In this document: in pieces, positions 54,189 through 62,588 of the stretch | Numbering within the stretch: the stretch's first letter is position 1 | How the letters are laid out: every line of letters begins with the position of its first letter | NCBI RefSeq assembly: GCF_006715975.1 | Contig: NZ_VFOF01000001.1 | Coordinates: 10,001 to 74,000, forward strand | Source of the DNA: Zymomonas mobilis | GTDB taxonomy: Bacteria > Pseudomonadota > Alphaproteobacteria > Sphingomonadales > Sphingomonadaceae | Length of the DNA: 64,000 nucleotides | Direction of reading: 5' to 3' | Program-made: the position numbers and the translations under genes | The notes under the pieces: generated by a model | The model's database searches: none | What the model was told of the DNA's origin: nothing | The model's input: only the letters and a program-made list of their open reading frames with translations

Positions 54189-56357
54189 GTGAAGCGTCGC
54201 ATTTCTGTTCTGACGACCAATCCTACTTTAGGAATTCTGACATACAGCCTTCCAGAAGAAGAAGCCGTTTCATTAGGTCATATTGTACGCATTCCTCTAG
54301 GGCCACGGCAGATACTGGGAATGGTCTGGGAAGACAGAGCGCTCAATCAAAACGAAATCGCAGATAATCGGCTACGTCCGGTTAGCAAAATTTATAATTT
54401 TCCGGCGGCAAGTTCATCTTACAGGAAACTGATACGGTGGGTATCTTCGTATTATATGGCTCCATTGGGCGCTGTCCTTCGCATGGGATTACCGCTTTCC
54501 CCCGCAGCTATAGAAACTAAACAAACTAAAAATTACTATGTGCTTAAGCAAATTTCCCCAAAGTTAACCCCTTTACGGCAAAAAGCTTTAGAAAAACTGG
54601 CAGATGAAAAAGGATCTGTCAGCAGACTTGCTGAAAAAGCAGACGTATCAGCGGCCGTTATTCGGTCGCTAATAAAATTGGGCTACCTAGCCGAGAGTAA
54701 AAGCGATTCAGGAATAGAATTACCTTTACCTGACCCTGATTTTGATCCGCCGATTCTTTCGAAACAGCAGAGCCATGCAGCAGAGCTGCTAAAAACCTCT
54801 ATAAAGAAGGCAACATTTAAAACATTTTTATTGGATGGAGTAACAGGTTCTGGAAAAACAGAAGTCTACTTTGAGGCTATTGCCCAAGCTTTAAGAGAGA
54901 GAAAACAGTCTCTTATACTGTTGCCCGAGATTGCATTAACAGAACCTTTTTTAAATCGCTTTCAAGCTCGCTTTGGCTGTGAGCCAGTCGTCTGGCACTC
55001 AGATTTGTCGCAAGCCCGTCGAAGGAAAAACTGGCAAGCTATTTTAACGGAGGAAGCAAAAGTCGTTATTGGTGCAAGATCAGCCTTATTTCTGCCTTTT
55101 AAATCCATGGGGCTGATCATTGTAGATGAAGCACATGAAACCAGTTTCAAACAGGAAGATGGCGTATGTTATCAAGCGCGAGATGTCGCGGTCATGCGAG
55201 CAAAATTTGATAATATTACTGTTATTCTAGCATCGGCAACACCTGCACTGGAAAGCGTGATGCAGGTCCGATTGGGGCATTATCAAGAAATTCGACTGCC
55301 AGAGAGGCACGGCTCGGCGGGATTACCGACGATCCATGCTATTAATATGGCCGAATATCCGCTGCCGAAAGGGCGCTGGCTGGCACCACCTTTGATTAAA
55401 GCGCTAACTGAAGCGATAGAACGCCATGAGCAAGGACTTCTTTTTTTAAATCGCCGAGGTTATGCACCTCTGACACTCTGTCGGAATTGTGGCCATCGTA
55501 TTCAATGCCCTCACTGCACAGCATGGATGGTCGAACATCGCCACCAAGGGCAAATGATATGCCATCATTGCGGGTTTACAATGCCAGTGCCAGACAAATG
55601 CCCTGAATGCCAAAAGACAGATAGTCTTGTTGCATGCGGTCCAGGTGTCGAACGAATTGCAGAGGAAGCCACATTGCTTTTTCCAGATGCTCGAATTGAG
55701 ACCATCACATCAGATACATTAGCGACACCCAAGCAGGCCGCCGAATTTATCGAAAAGATGGATCAGGGGGCTATTGATATAATTATTGGCACTCAACTTA
55801 TTACCAAAGGATATCACTTTCCGCGGCTAACCGTTGTTGGGGTTGTCGATGCCGATATTGCTTTGCAAGGAGGCGACTTAAGAGCGTCCGAGCATAGCTT
55901 TCAGCAAATCGCTCAAGTCGCCGGACGAGCGGGTAGAAGTAAGCTGGATGGGCATGTTTTTATTCAGACTTATGAACCGGACATGCCTGTTATTCAGGCT
56001 CTAGTCTCAGGTGATCGCGAACAATTTTATCAAACAGAACTGGAAATTAGAGAAATAACCGAAGCGCCTCCCTTTGGAAGGTATGTGGCTTTGGTTATTT
56101 CTTCAGAAAAACAGGAAATAGTCGAAGCGTTGGGTCATAAATTAGGGCAGATAAAACCAGAAGTAGAGGGAGTTGAAATTTTTGGCCCCGCCCCTGCCCC
56201 ATTATTACAGCTGCGGGGACGCTATCGTTATCGATTTTTGATCCAAGCCAAGCGGACAGCTCCGGTACAAAAAGTTATTCAAAAGTGGCTCGCTTCTCTT
56301 TCTATACCGCCCTCTATACGTATTACAGTTGACGTTGACCCCTATAGTTTTTTTTAA
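54189..56357 (+). CDS. priA: Primosomal protein N' (replication restart helicase PriA)
   Basis: 722 aa DNA helicase that reloads the replisome at stalled forks. The start is GTG. The N-terminal 3'-end-binding domain is followed by a Walker A motif GVTGSGKTEVYFEAI, DEAH in IIVDEAHETSFKQEDG, and SATPALES. The zinc region has paired Cys: CRNCGHRIQCPHC, ICHHCGF and CPECQK. Later are the GTQLITKGYHFP and QVAGRAGRS motifs. It is convergent with the capsule gene, with two bases between stops. Confidence 0.97.
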   Translation: MKRRISVLTTNPTLGILTYSLPEEEAVSLGHIVRIPLGPRQILGMVWEDRALNQNEIADNRLRPVSKIYNFPAASSSYRKLIRWVSSYYMAPLGAVLRMGLPLSPAAIETKQTKNYYVLKQISPKLTPLRQKALEKLADEKGSVSRLAEKADVSAAVIRSLIKLGYLAESKSDSGIELPLPDPDFDPPILSKQQSHAAELLKTSIKKATFKTFLLDGVTGSGKTEVYFEAIAQALRERKQSLILLPEIALTEPFLNRFQARFGCEPVVWHSDLSQARRRKNWQAILTEEAKVVIGARSALFLPFKSMGLIIVDEAHETSFKQEDGVCYQARDVAVMRAKFDNITVILASATPALESVMQVRLGHYQEIRLPERHGSAGLPTIHAINMAEYPLPKGRWLAPPLIKALTEAIERHEQGLLFLNRRGYAPLTLCRNCGHRIQCPHCTAWMVEHRHQGQMICHHCGFTMPVPDKCPECQKTDSLVACGPGVERIAEEATLLFPDARIETITSDTLATPKQAAEFIEKMDQGAIDIIIGTQLITKGYHFPRLTVVGVVDADIALQGGDLRASEHSFQQIAQVAGRAGRSKLDGHVFIQTYEPDMPVIQALVSGDREQFYQTELEIREITEAPPFGRYVALVISSEKQEIVEALGHKLGQIKPEVEGVEIFGPAPAPLLQLRGRYRYRFLIQAKRTAPVQKVIQKWLASLSIPPSIRITVDVDPYSFF

Positions 56358-56359
56358 AT

Positions 56360-57757
56360 TTATGACCGTTTGAAAGCGATGTTTCGCTGATCAACTGCCG
56401 TATTTATGCGTTTTGAAGAGGATGCACGTGACGGGGTAGCAAAAGAAGATAAATCCCGAACAAGCCCTGGCTCGATCGGACAAGCTGATTGCAACCTAGT
56501 CAGAACGCCTTTCATCACTTTTTCTAAGGCTTCTTCGGAAAAGAAGCCGCCAGCGACAAGACAGCGTTCAATTAGAACCCGTCGAAAAGCTTCGAAAATT
56601 TCCTGATCAGGCTTACCAGGATTTGCCCAGAAATCGTCGAGATTTCCCTGATAAGTGACACCTTCGATGTCATAGACCGCATGCCCCAGCGTAATAACTG
56701 GAACATTACAGTTTAAAGCCAAAGTACCGCAGGTACTGTTGATAGTAACCAAAGCCTGCGCTTTTTGGGTCACTAGCGCAATATCGCCCCGTTCCATGTA
56801 ATCAATGCGACCTGTTATTCCGAGCCGATCAGCAATTATCTGTATCTCAGCCCACCAGTCTCGAACGCCGTTATCAAGAGGATGTTCTTTGATAACTAAT
56901 CTGAGGTGCTTGGGTGCATGAAGTGCAAATGAACCAAGAACCAATTCGATAGCCTCTAACATACCGTTAAAGGGGGAATGTAATCTAACCTGAGAATCAC
57001 CATCTAGCTGCAAGGGAAATAACACATAATCTGTCTGTTCTTGCTCAAGCCGATTAAGCAAAAGATCAGTGCGTGCTTGCGCCTTTTTACGGCGACATAA
57101 ACGTCTCAACCAACCAACCCCTTCAACAAGCGGAGGCCAAGGCCGATAATCTTTCCAATGAGGATAGTGCCATTTTAACGCTGCTGTGGCGAGACTATAA
57201 GCAACGCCTTCATATGCCCGTCGAACAAAAGAAGACGGGACTGGCTGATGTTCTGGGATGGGAGGAAGCTTTGCGGCCTCAGCTTTATACCACTCGGGAT
57301 CTTTTGGTAAGGAAGAGTGACCATTGACTCCACCCAACTCAAGCGTGACCCAATCTGGCCGCATGTAACCTTCTTCAAAGACATGCACAGGAATATGAAG
57401 TTTGCGGCAGACGTCAATAGCTGCCCGGTGAAGCGCCCGACAATCACCAAACAGAACAACGTCGGTAATATTTCGTTTTTTTAAGGTCTCTTCAAAGAAG
57501 ATGGGCCAATCTTCTTCATTCCCGCAGAAATCGATACCATTGGGTAAGCGCCAAAAGAAACGGTCTCCACCGTTAAAATTGATCTTATAAACGGTATAAC
57601 CGTGTTTGGTTAAAGCCTGCCCAAGACGCCGAAATAAAGGGCCCATCAAGCCTTGTAATAATAAGAGATTCCGCTTGGGGAGAGCCACTCGATTAGCAGG
57701 TGCAGCAACCAAGGGCGCATTATCGCTCTCTACAATCGTCTTCCGATATTCATACAT
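56360..57757 (-). CDS. Capsule polysaccharide biosynthesis protein, KpsS-like
   Basis: 465 aa with the capsule polysaccharide synthesis family pattern: NLLLLQGLMGPLFRRLG, YKINFNGGDRFFW, VVLFGDCRALHRAAI, VFEEGYMRPDWVTLE, VLFPLQLDGDSQVRLHSPF, LRLVIKEHPLDNG and VTINSTCGTLALNCNVPVITLG. KpsS-like enzymes are beta-Kdo transferases that build the lipid-linked primer for group 2-type capsules. No membrane segment is seen. Other capsule genes are not in the window, though a membrane LtaS-like transferase is divergently encoded next to it. Confidence 0.87.
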   Translation of the reverse strand: MYEYRKTIVESDNAPLVAAPANRVALPKRNLLLLQGLMGPLFRRLGQALTKHGYTVYKINFNGGDRFFWRLPNGIDFCGNEEDWPIFFEETLKKRNITDVVLFGDCRALHRAAIDVCRKLHIPVHVFEEGYMRPDWVTLELGGVNGHSSLPKDPEWYKAEAAKLPPIPEHQPVPSSFVRRAYEGVAYSLATAALKWHYPHWKDYRPWPPLVEGVGWLRRLCRRKKAQARTDLLLNRLEQEQTDYVLFPLQLDGDSQVRLHSPFNGMLEAIELVLGSFALHAPKHLRLVIKEHPLDNGVRDWWAEIQIIADRLGITGRIDYMERGDIALVTQKAQALVTINSTCGTLALNCNVPVITLGHAVYDIEGVTYQGNLDDFWANPGKPDQEIFEAFRRVLIERCLVAGGFFSEEALEKVMKGVLTRLQSACPIEPGLVRDLSSFATPSRASSSKRINTAVDQRNIAFKRS

Positions 57758-58167
57758 GGTTTGTGTTCTCTTGAATTAGCCTGATGGAATATCTGCTTAG
57801 GACTAAGCATTGAAGGACGATTCCGGCCATACGGCCCCTTTCACTTACGCTACACAAGCAAAACTATTTCTTATTTTGCTTAAAAAAACGACTATATAAT
57901 TCGTTACTCGACTATCTTTGATAGTAAGGAACGACCGAATTTAATAGCCCTGTTCATAGGGTATTTATGCACATTATGGCAAAAATTTCACAATCTGTTT
58001 ACTATTCAGAAGAATTATTATGAAATGATGTGTTACTGCAATAGTCAGACATTACAGAACATTTTCCTACATCTTAGGCCATAGACAGAACCAAAATAGC
58101 AGCCCATAGAGGCTTCCATTCCTAAGCTGATTTTCGAGTTCACCGTAGTTTAAGGCAGTAATCTAAA
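57758..58167. other. Intergenic region between divergent capsule and LtaS-like genes
   Basis: About 410 AT-rich bases with no gene I can support. It holds a small hairpin (GCTTA-GGAC-TAAGC near 57797-57810), CCCT/AGGG near 57945, and an AT tract around 57890-57905. It must contain both divergent promoters, but no pair of hexamers is clearly better than chance. Confidence 0.45.
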
Positions 58168-59643
58168 GTGATAAACGATCTACTGTTTTTGGCAGCAACC
58201 CTTATTTTGAGCTTTATAATAGACCATTATACCCTACCCTACGGCAGAAGAAGCTGTTGTGGTCTAACTCTTCATACTGGAGTTATAACGGCAGTATATA
58301 GTTTCTTTCTACTTTTATCAGGTAATGCCTTATTATCTTCGATTATTACTTTATCCATACAATCAGCTCTAATGGCTATCTCCAATGCAAAATATAAAAT
58401 GCTAGGAGAGCCTTTAATATTTTCAGATTTTCTTGTTTTAGTATCTGTAGTACGTCACCCACGTTTTTATTTAACTGCACTTTCTTCTTTAACATGCTGG
58501 TTATTAGCAACAGTAACGCCCACCCTTATTATATTTTTTGTTATTTTTAATAATAGAGAATTTTCTGCACATCTAAGAGGATTTCTATTCTTTGTCATAG
58601 ATGCGCTCGTTCTTTTGCTGATTTTCAAAATTCCACCTTTTAGTAAATTAGCCCCAGAGCCAGCGTTAGAAAAAGATGTAAAAAAAATGGGAATGGTTGC
58701 TGTCTTATTTTTATATTGGCAGCGATGGAGAGAGAGCCCAGATCCCATGCCTCTATCGCTCCCTCCCATTATTGAAGAGAAGAGAGAATCTTCGAAAAAA
58801 CCCGAAATCGTTATAGTTATTCAATGCGAATCTTTCATGGATCCAGCAGACCTTACCCATGAAGGAGAAAGAGCCCCTTTGCCAGCCTTACAAGAGGCTC
58901 GTAAATTAGCATGGAAGACAGGAAAATTGCATGTTAACGGGTTTGGCGCATATACAATGCGAACGGAATATGGTGTTTTATTCGGACGAGAAGAAAAGGA
59001 TTTAGGGTTTAGACAATTTGACCCTTTCATGACGGCAAAAAAAGAAATCACCTACGCCTTATCTGCCCGTCTAAAGCATGATGGTTATCATGCAATTTTC
59101 GTTCACCCCCATGACATGCGTTTCTATAACCGTGACGATATTATGCCTTCCGCTGGATTTTCTCGATTAGTCGGATTGGATTATTTTTCATCACCTAAAA
59201 AAGGTCAGCGTTACGTAGATGATGTAACGTTAGGTAAAAAGTTAACAGGTTTCATAGAAGAAAGCCGACAACCTACTTTTATTTATACGGTAACGATGGA
59301 AAATCATGGACCATGGGATGCAGATGGGAAAGCGACACCAGAAGCGTTACTGGTTTCCTATATCCGCCATGCAGAAAGCAGCGACAAGATGCTGGGGGAT
59401 CTGATCGACTATTTCAAAAAAGCGAAAAAACGGGCTATTTTAGCTTTTTTTGGAGATCATCGGCCAAGTATTCCTGCAATCAGTATACCTAGTCCTGAAC
59501 GCCATACGCCTTATGTCTTCCTTTGTTTTGATGAAAAAGGCGTCATAACCGCATCACAAGAAAAGGAAGAGGATTTGGCGCCCGCTGGACTGCACAGGCT
59601 CATTTTTCAATATAGTCATGAGCTTCCAGACAGAGAGGCATAG
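58168..59643 (+). CDS. LtaS-like membrane phosphotransferase (sulfatase/alkaline phosphatase fold)
   Basis: 491 aa. The first 155 residues hold about four to five TM helices. The extracytoplasmic domain (from about 212) has the LtaS pattern: VIVIQCESF with metal-binding Glu221, then the segment around AYTMRTEYGVLFG with candidate nucleophile Thr263, TVTMENHGPW with His380, and FFGDHRP with Asp430-His431. The family transfers phosphoglycerol or similar groups to glycans or lipids. The acceptor is unknown; cell-envelope or capsule decoration is plausible from the KpsS-like neighbour. The start is GTG. The TM part is noticeably AT-rich. Confidence 0.82.
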   Translation: MINDLLFLAATLILSFIIDHYTLPYGRRSCCGLTLHTGVITAVYSFFLLLSGNALLSSIITLSIQSALMAISNAKYKMLGEPLIFSDFLVLVSVVRHPRFYLTALSSLTCWLLATVTPTLIIFFVIFNNREFSAHLRGFLFFVIDALVLLLIFKIPPFSKLAPEPALEKDVKKMGMVAVLFLYWQRWRESPDPMPLSLPPIIEEKRESSKKPEIVIVIQCESFMDPADLTHEGERAPLPALQEARKLAWKTGKLHVNGFGAYTMRTEYGVLFGREEKDLGFRQFDPFMTAKKEITYALSARLKHDGYHAIFVHPHDMRFYNRDDIMPSAGFSRLVGLDYFSSPKKGQRYVDDVTLGKKLTGFIEESRQPTFIYTVTMENHGPWDADGKATPEALLVSYIRHAESSDKMLGDLIDYFKKAKKRAILAFFGDHRPSIPAISIPSPERHTPYVFLCFDEKGVITASQEKEEDLAPAGLHRLIFQYSHELPDREA

Positions 59644-59667
59644 CCGCTTCATCATAAAAGATTTCGT

Positions 59668-60606
59668 TTATAAGGCTGGGGCAGGATTCAAGACAGGACC
59701 ATCGGTAATAAATTTATGACCTGGTTGACCGTACAAAAAGCCATTTGCAAAAGAAGGCATTTCGGGATGCAGACTGGCTAAAATATCAGTTGCTTCCTTT
59801 GCCTCAATTTGCCCAGCCAAACATTTTCTGAATAGCTCTGCTGTTGCAACCATATCTCCTGATTGCGGGGAAAGCCGGAAGCTATGAATACCAACCTGCT
59901 GTAATTCAGGAAGCGCCTGTATTAAATTACCACAACCATAAGTTAGCGTTTGCATACCATTAACAGTGAGAAACGGTTGTTTTTCCAAAGTACTGATGGT
60001 CAGCCCGTCTTTATGGCTAAGACAGGCGAAACGACAATTGTCCTTGCTCCGCCCTTTGGCGCGGGCATCAAAACAACGTGCCGAAATAGAAATAGGTAAG
60101 CGACCAAAAGCAATAACTTCTAAAGGAATAGCGCTTCGTAAAGCGAGTTCTTTTATTACCGTGGCCGGAAGCTCTGGATTAAGGCAGACTTTTTCAGCAC
60201 CTAATCGCGTTAAAAAATCAAGAGCACCTTCGTTATAGATATTTACAAAAGGCCCTAAATGATGAGGTTTACCCTGTAGTAAACGAACTAAACTAACATC
60301 ATTAGCTTCGATAACACTTTGGGTATTTTCGACTAGTTCTTCCATAGCATGCACTTCATCGGCAGTTCCGACTAATGCCATGGAAGAATAAATTATTTTT
60401 TTACCGCCCCTATGAAGGCGGTCGGTAATTTCAGATAAATAGCGTTTTAAGAAGGGAGAGCGCTTTGAACAAATTACTTCCCCCAAATAAACGCTATCAA
60501 CATCACCTTCATCCGCAATACGAAAATAAAAATCGCGCAGAAATCTTGCTGGCCACGGGAACATGACCGGGCCCAAGGATAAATGGTCGTTTTTTGAGTT
60601 ATTCAT
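59668..60606 (-). CDS. ubiV: UbiV, O2-independent ubiquinone hydroxylation protein (U32 family)
   Basis: 312 aa from the ATG at 60606, which overlaps the ubiU stop as ATGA with AAGG seven bases upstream. LGPVMFPWP starts the protein. Four Cys match the [4Fe-4S] ligands of UbiV: one in EVICSKRSP (Cys46) and three in ARCFDARAKGRSKDNCRFAC (Cys178, Cys191, Cys195), with C-x12-C-x3-C spacing identical to E. coli (Cys180, 193, 197). UbiU-UbiV hydroxylate the ubiquinone ring without O2, using prephenate as hydroxyl donor. All ligands are present here. Confidence 0.93.
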   Translation of the reverse strand: MNNSKNDHLSLGPVMFPWPARFLRDFYFRIADEGDVDSVYLGEVICSKRSPFLKRYLSEITDRLHRGGKKIIYSSMALVGTADEVHAMEELVENTQSVIEANDVSLVRLLQGKPHHLGPFVNIYNEGALDFLTRLGAEKVCLNPELPATVIKELALRSAIPLEVIAFGRLPISISARCFDARAKGRSKDNCRFACLSHKDGLTISTLEKQPFLTVNGMQTLTYGCGNLIQALPELQQVGIHSFRLSPQSGDMVATAELFRKCLAGQIEAKEATDILASLHPEMPSFANGFLYGQPGHKFITDGPVLNPAPAL

Positions 60607-61991
60607 CGCCACCCCTTCCGGTATGCACCGCGGGTTTCTTCACCACCCTCGGCCAATTTACGTAATCTGTTAAGAACATCCGGCATGCTCTCAACAGATT
60701 TTCCTGAAGCTTCCGCATCCAACAAGGCCCGAAAACAGGAAACGACTTCAGTTGTATAAAAACGACTGCGCTGCCGCCCTTCGATTTTAAATGAAGTAAC
60801 ACCGGCTGCTCGCAAACTAGCAATATACTCGGCAGCATTCAGGCATTCCGGTTTTTCAAAAAGATAAGAGGCCTCGCCTCCCTCCGGGATGTAGCGCCCT
60901 TTGCAAAGAGTCGGATATCCAGCGGATTCACCTTCGTTAAAACGGTTGATCATAAAATCACCCAGTTGCGAGACCAGAACGCCATCTTGATTTTTATAAC
61001 GAACATGTTCAGCTGGAGAGCAAACGCCACATAAATTAGGTGACCGCCCAGTCGCATATGCAGAAAGGGCGCAGCGACCTTCTGACATTGGAGAGAGGCT
61101 ACCAAAAATAAAGGTTTCTATTTCGATCGGAGCTTTTTCTTTCAAGACCGCGATTTCATCAAGAGTAAACATTCTTGGCAAAACCATGCGGTTGATACCA
61201 AACATTTCATAATAGAACTGAATTGCGGCAGGAGTAGATGCCCCAGCTTGGACAGAGAGATGTCGAGACAAATCTGGATAATGCTGACTGGCATAAGATA
61301 GCAGCCCCATATCTGCCATAATCAAGGCATCAGCACCTAATTCAGCTGCGGTATCTATTGCTTTATACCATGAATCCATATGTCCGGCAGCAGCATAAGT
61401 ATTAATAGCAACATGGACACGCCGCCCTCTTTCATGAGCGTATTCCAAGCCGGCTTTCAGATCATCTCGACTAAAATTTAATCCAGGATAATTCCGCGCA
61501 TTTGTTTCATCGCGAAAGCCAAGATAGACAGCATCAGCTCCGGCATCAACTGCAGCCCTTAATGCGGCAGGTGTCCCTGCTGGTGCTAATAACTCTATGG
61601 CTTGTTTTGGAGTTGTCGCAACGTCAGGCGTATTTTTGAGATGATCTGCTGTTGCAAAGACAGGACTGTCGCTAACTGAGGCTGCTTCTTTTAGGGAAGC
61701 CTTTTGCTGCAAAATATCAATCTCAGCTTGCATCGCAGCTAGATGTTCTGCGAGCCTAGTCGTTTTTTTCAAGAAAGGATCAATAATACGATCAAGACAT
61801 CGATTGGCGATCCCTCCTGCACGATTGAACAAATGACGGAATGGTTCAGGCAGAGAAAAGACATCGCGTAATAGATCTTCTCCTACCCCATCCATCGCGT
61901 TTCGAAGAGCGACAACAACAGACATATCCCCATCGACTTTTAGATCGCGAGAAAAGAAGAGAGCATCACCGTCGCTTTCGCCATGCAACAA
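60603..61991 (-). CDS. ubiU: UbiU (U32 family) fused behind the C-terminal part of UbiT
   Basis: This frame begins inside UbiT: LHGESDGDALFFSRDLKVDGD is the second half of an SCP2 lipid-binding domain. A linker (about residues 104-130) leads to UbiU from IELLAPAGTPAALRAAVDAGADAVYLG (about 132) to the end. Normally ubiT and ubiU are separate; here no stop separates them, and no good Met lies near the UbiU boundary (nearest is Met87). UbiU ligand Cys307, Cys324 and Cys363 match E. coli Cys176, 193 and 232, but the Cys169 position is Ser300. Translation probably depends on the upstream frame change. Confidence 0.85.
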   Translation of the reverse strand: MLHGESDGDALFFSRDLKVDGDMSVVVALRNAMDGVGEDLLRDVFSLPEPFRHLFNRAGGIANRCLDRIIDPFLKKTTRLAEHLAAMQAEIDILQQKASLKEAASVSDSPVFATADHLKNTPDVATTPKQAIELLAPAGTPAALRAAVDAGADAVYLGFRDETNARNYPGLNFSRDDLKAGLEYAHERGRRVHVAINTYAAAGHMDSWYKAIDTAAELGADALIMADMGLLSYASQHYPDLSRHLSVQAGASTPAAIQFYYEMFGINRMVLPRMFTLDEIAVLKEKAPIEIETFIFGSLSPMSEGRCALSAYATGRSPNLCGVCSPAEHVRYKNQDGVLVSQLGDFMINRFNEGESAGYPTLCKGRYIPEGGEASYLFEKPECLNAAEYIASLRAAGVTSFKIEGRQRSRFYTTEVVSCFRALLDAEASGKSVESMPDVLNRLRKLAEGGEETRGAYRKGWR

Positions 61992-62359
61992 ACGAAAAAA
62001 ACTTCGAGTGAAGCTTCTAAATGCGCATCGATATCATCTCTTGTTGAAAAAAATTCGGGAGATGTTGCTGTTAAATGAGGGTGTCCATTTGAGAAAGATA
62101 ATAAGAATCCGACAGTCAAATCTTTCGGTTGGATAAAAACTTTTTTACCATCAAGAGGACGCAGCCGGTCTTTCAGACCAGGGATACGATGCTCAAGTCT
62201 AGCAATTATCATCCGACATAAAGGATTGATCATTGGCCGTGGTAAGGCCGTTAATGCCAATGAAAAGAATAAGTCCTGTCGTTCTGCCGACATAGCAAAA
62301 AACGGAGAGGGTCGTGCCGATAACGGCAAATGTCGAGAGAGCAAAGAAGAGGCATCCAT
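61940..62359 (-). CDS. ubiT: UbiT N-terminal part (SCP2 domain), frame-broken before the ubiU fusion
   Basis: 139 aa reading frame. ALTALPRPMINPLCRMIIARLEHRIP and KVFIQPKDLTVGFLLSFSNGHPHL match the UbiT SCP2 domain, which binds ubiquinone intermediates for UbiU-UbiV. After LEASLEVFF the 0 frame diverges into about 16 unrelated residues and stops at 61940. A -1 change at T-TTT-TTC (62000-61994) would instead give RLLHGESDGDALFFSRDL, exactly the missing SCP2 half. Either this is programmed frameshifting, transcript slippage at T7, a sequencing error or a true lesion. Confidence 0.82.
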   Translation of the reverse strand: MDASSLLSRHLPLSARPSPFFAMSAERQDLFFSLALTALPRPMINPLCRMIIARLEHRIPGLKDRLRPLDGKKVFIQPKDLTVGFLLSFSNGHPHLTATSPEFFSTRDDIDAHLEASLEVFFVCCMAKATVMLSSFLAI

Positions 62360-62393
62360 AAATGCGAATTCAGCCTTTAAAAATATTGCTTAA

Positions 62394-62422
62394 ATTATTC
62401 TACGAAAAGCGCTTTTAGGCAA
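62394..62422 (-). promoter_or_regulatory. Candidate ubiT promoter with palindrome in the spacer
   Basis: On the minus strand TTGCCT (62422-62417), 17 bases, AATAAT (62399-62394). The spacer contains AAAAGCGCTTTT (62405-62416), a perfect 12-bp palindrome. The ubiT ATG is 34 bases after the -10. No FNR-like TTGAT-N4-ATCAA site was seen. Confidence 0.45.
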
Positions 62423-62530
62423 GACAGTGCAAGAATAAATTATCAAAAACAGTTAGATGGCCCTGAATTGGTTTTAGAATGTGGTTTCCTAACCAAAATT
62501 TTGGATCAGAGTTACTCACATTTAAAGGAT

Positions 62531-62563
62531 AAAAAAAGGCGGAGAAATCTCTTCCTCCGCCTT
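62531..62563 (-). terminator. Intrinsic terminator after sppA
   Basis: AAGGCGGAG pairs with CTCCGCCTT around a 10-base loop; on the minus strand it is followed by a run of T. It lies 26 bases after the sppA stop. Confidence 0.9.
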
Positions 62564-62588
62564 AATCAATTCATCACCATCGAATGGA

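Noticed and set aside
62360-62470. FNR-type site (TTGAT-N4-ATCAA) upstream of ubiT
   Set aside because: Looked for because of the anaerobic pathway; no match on either strand.
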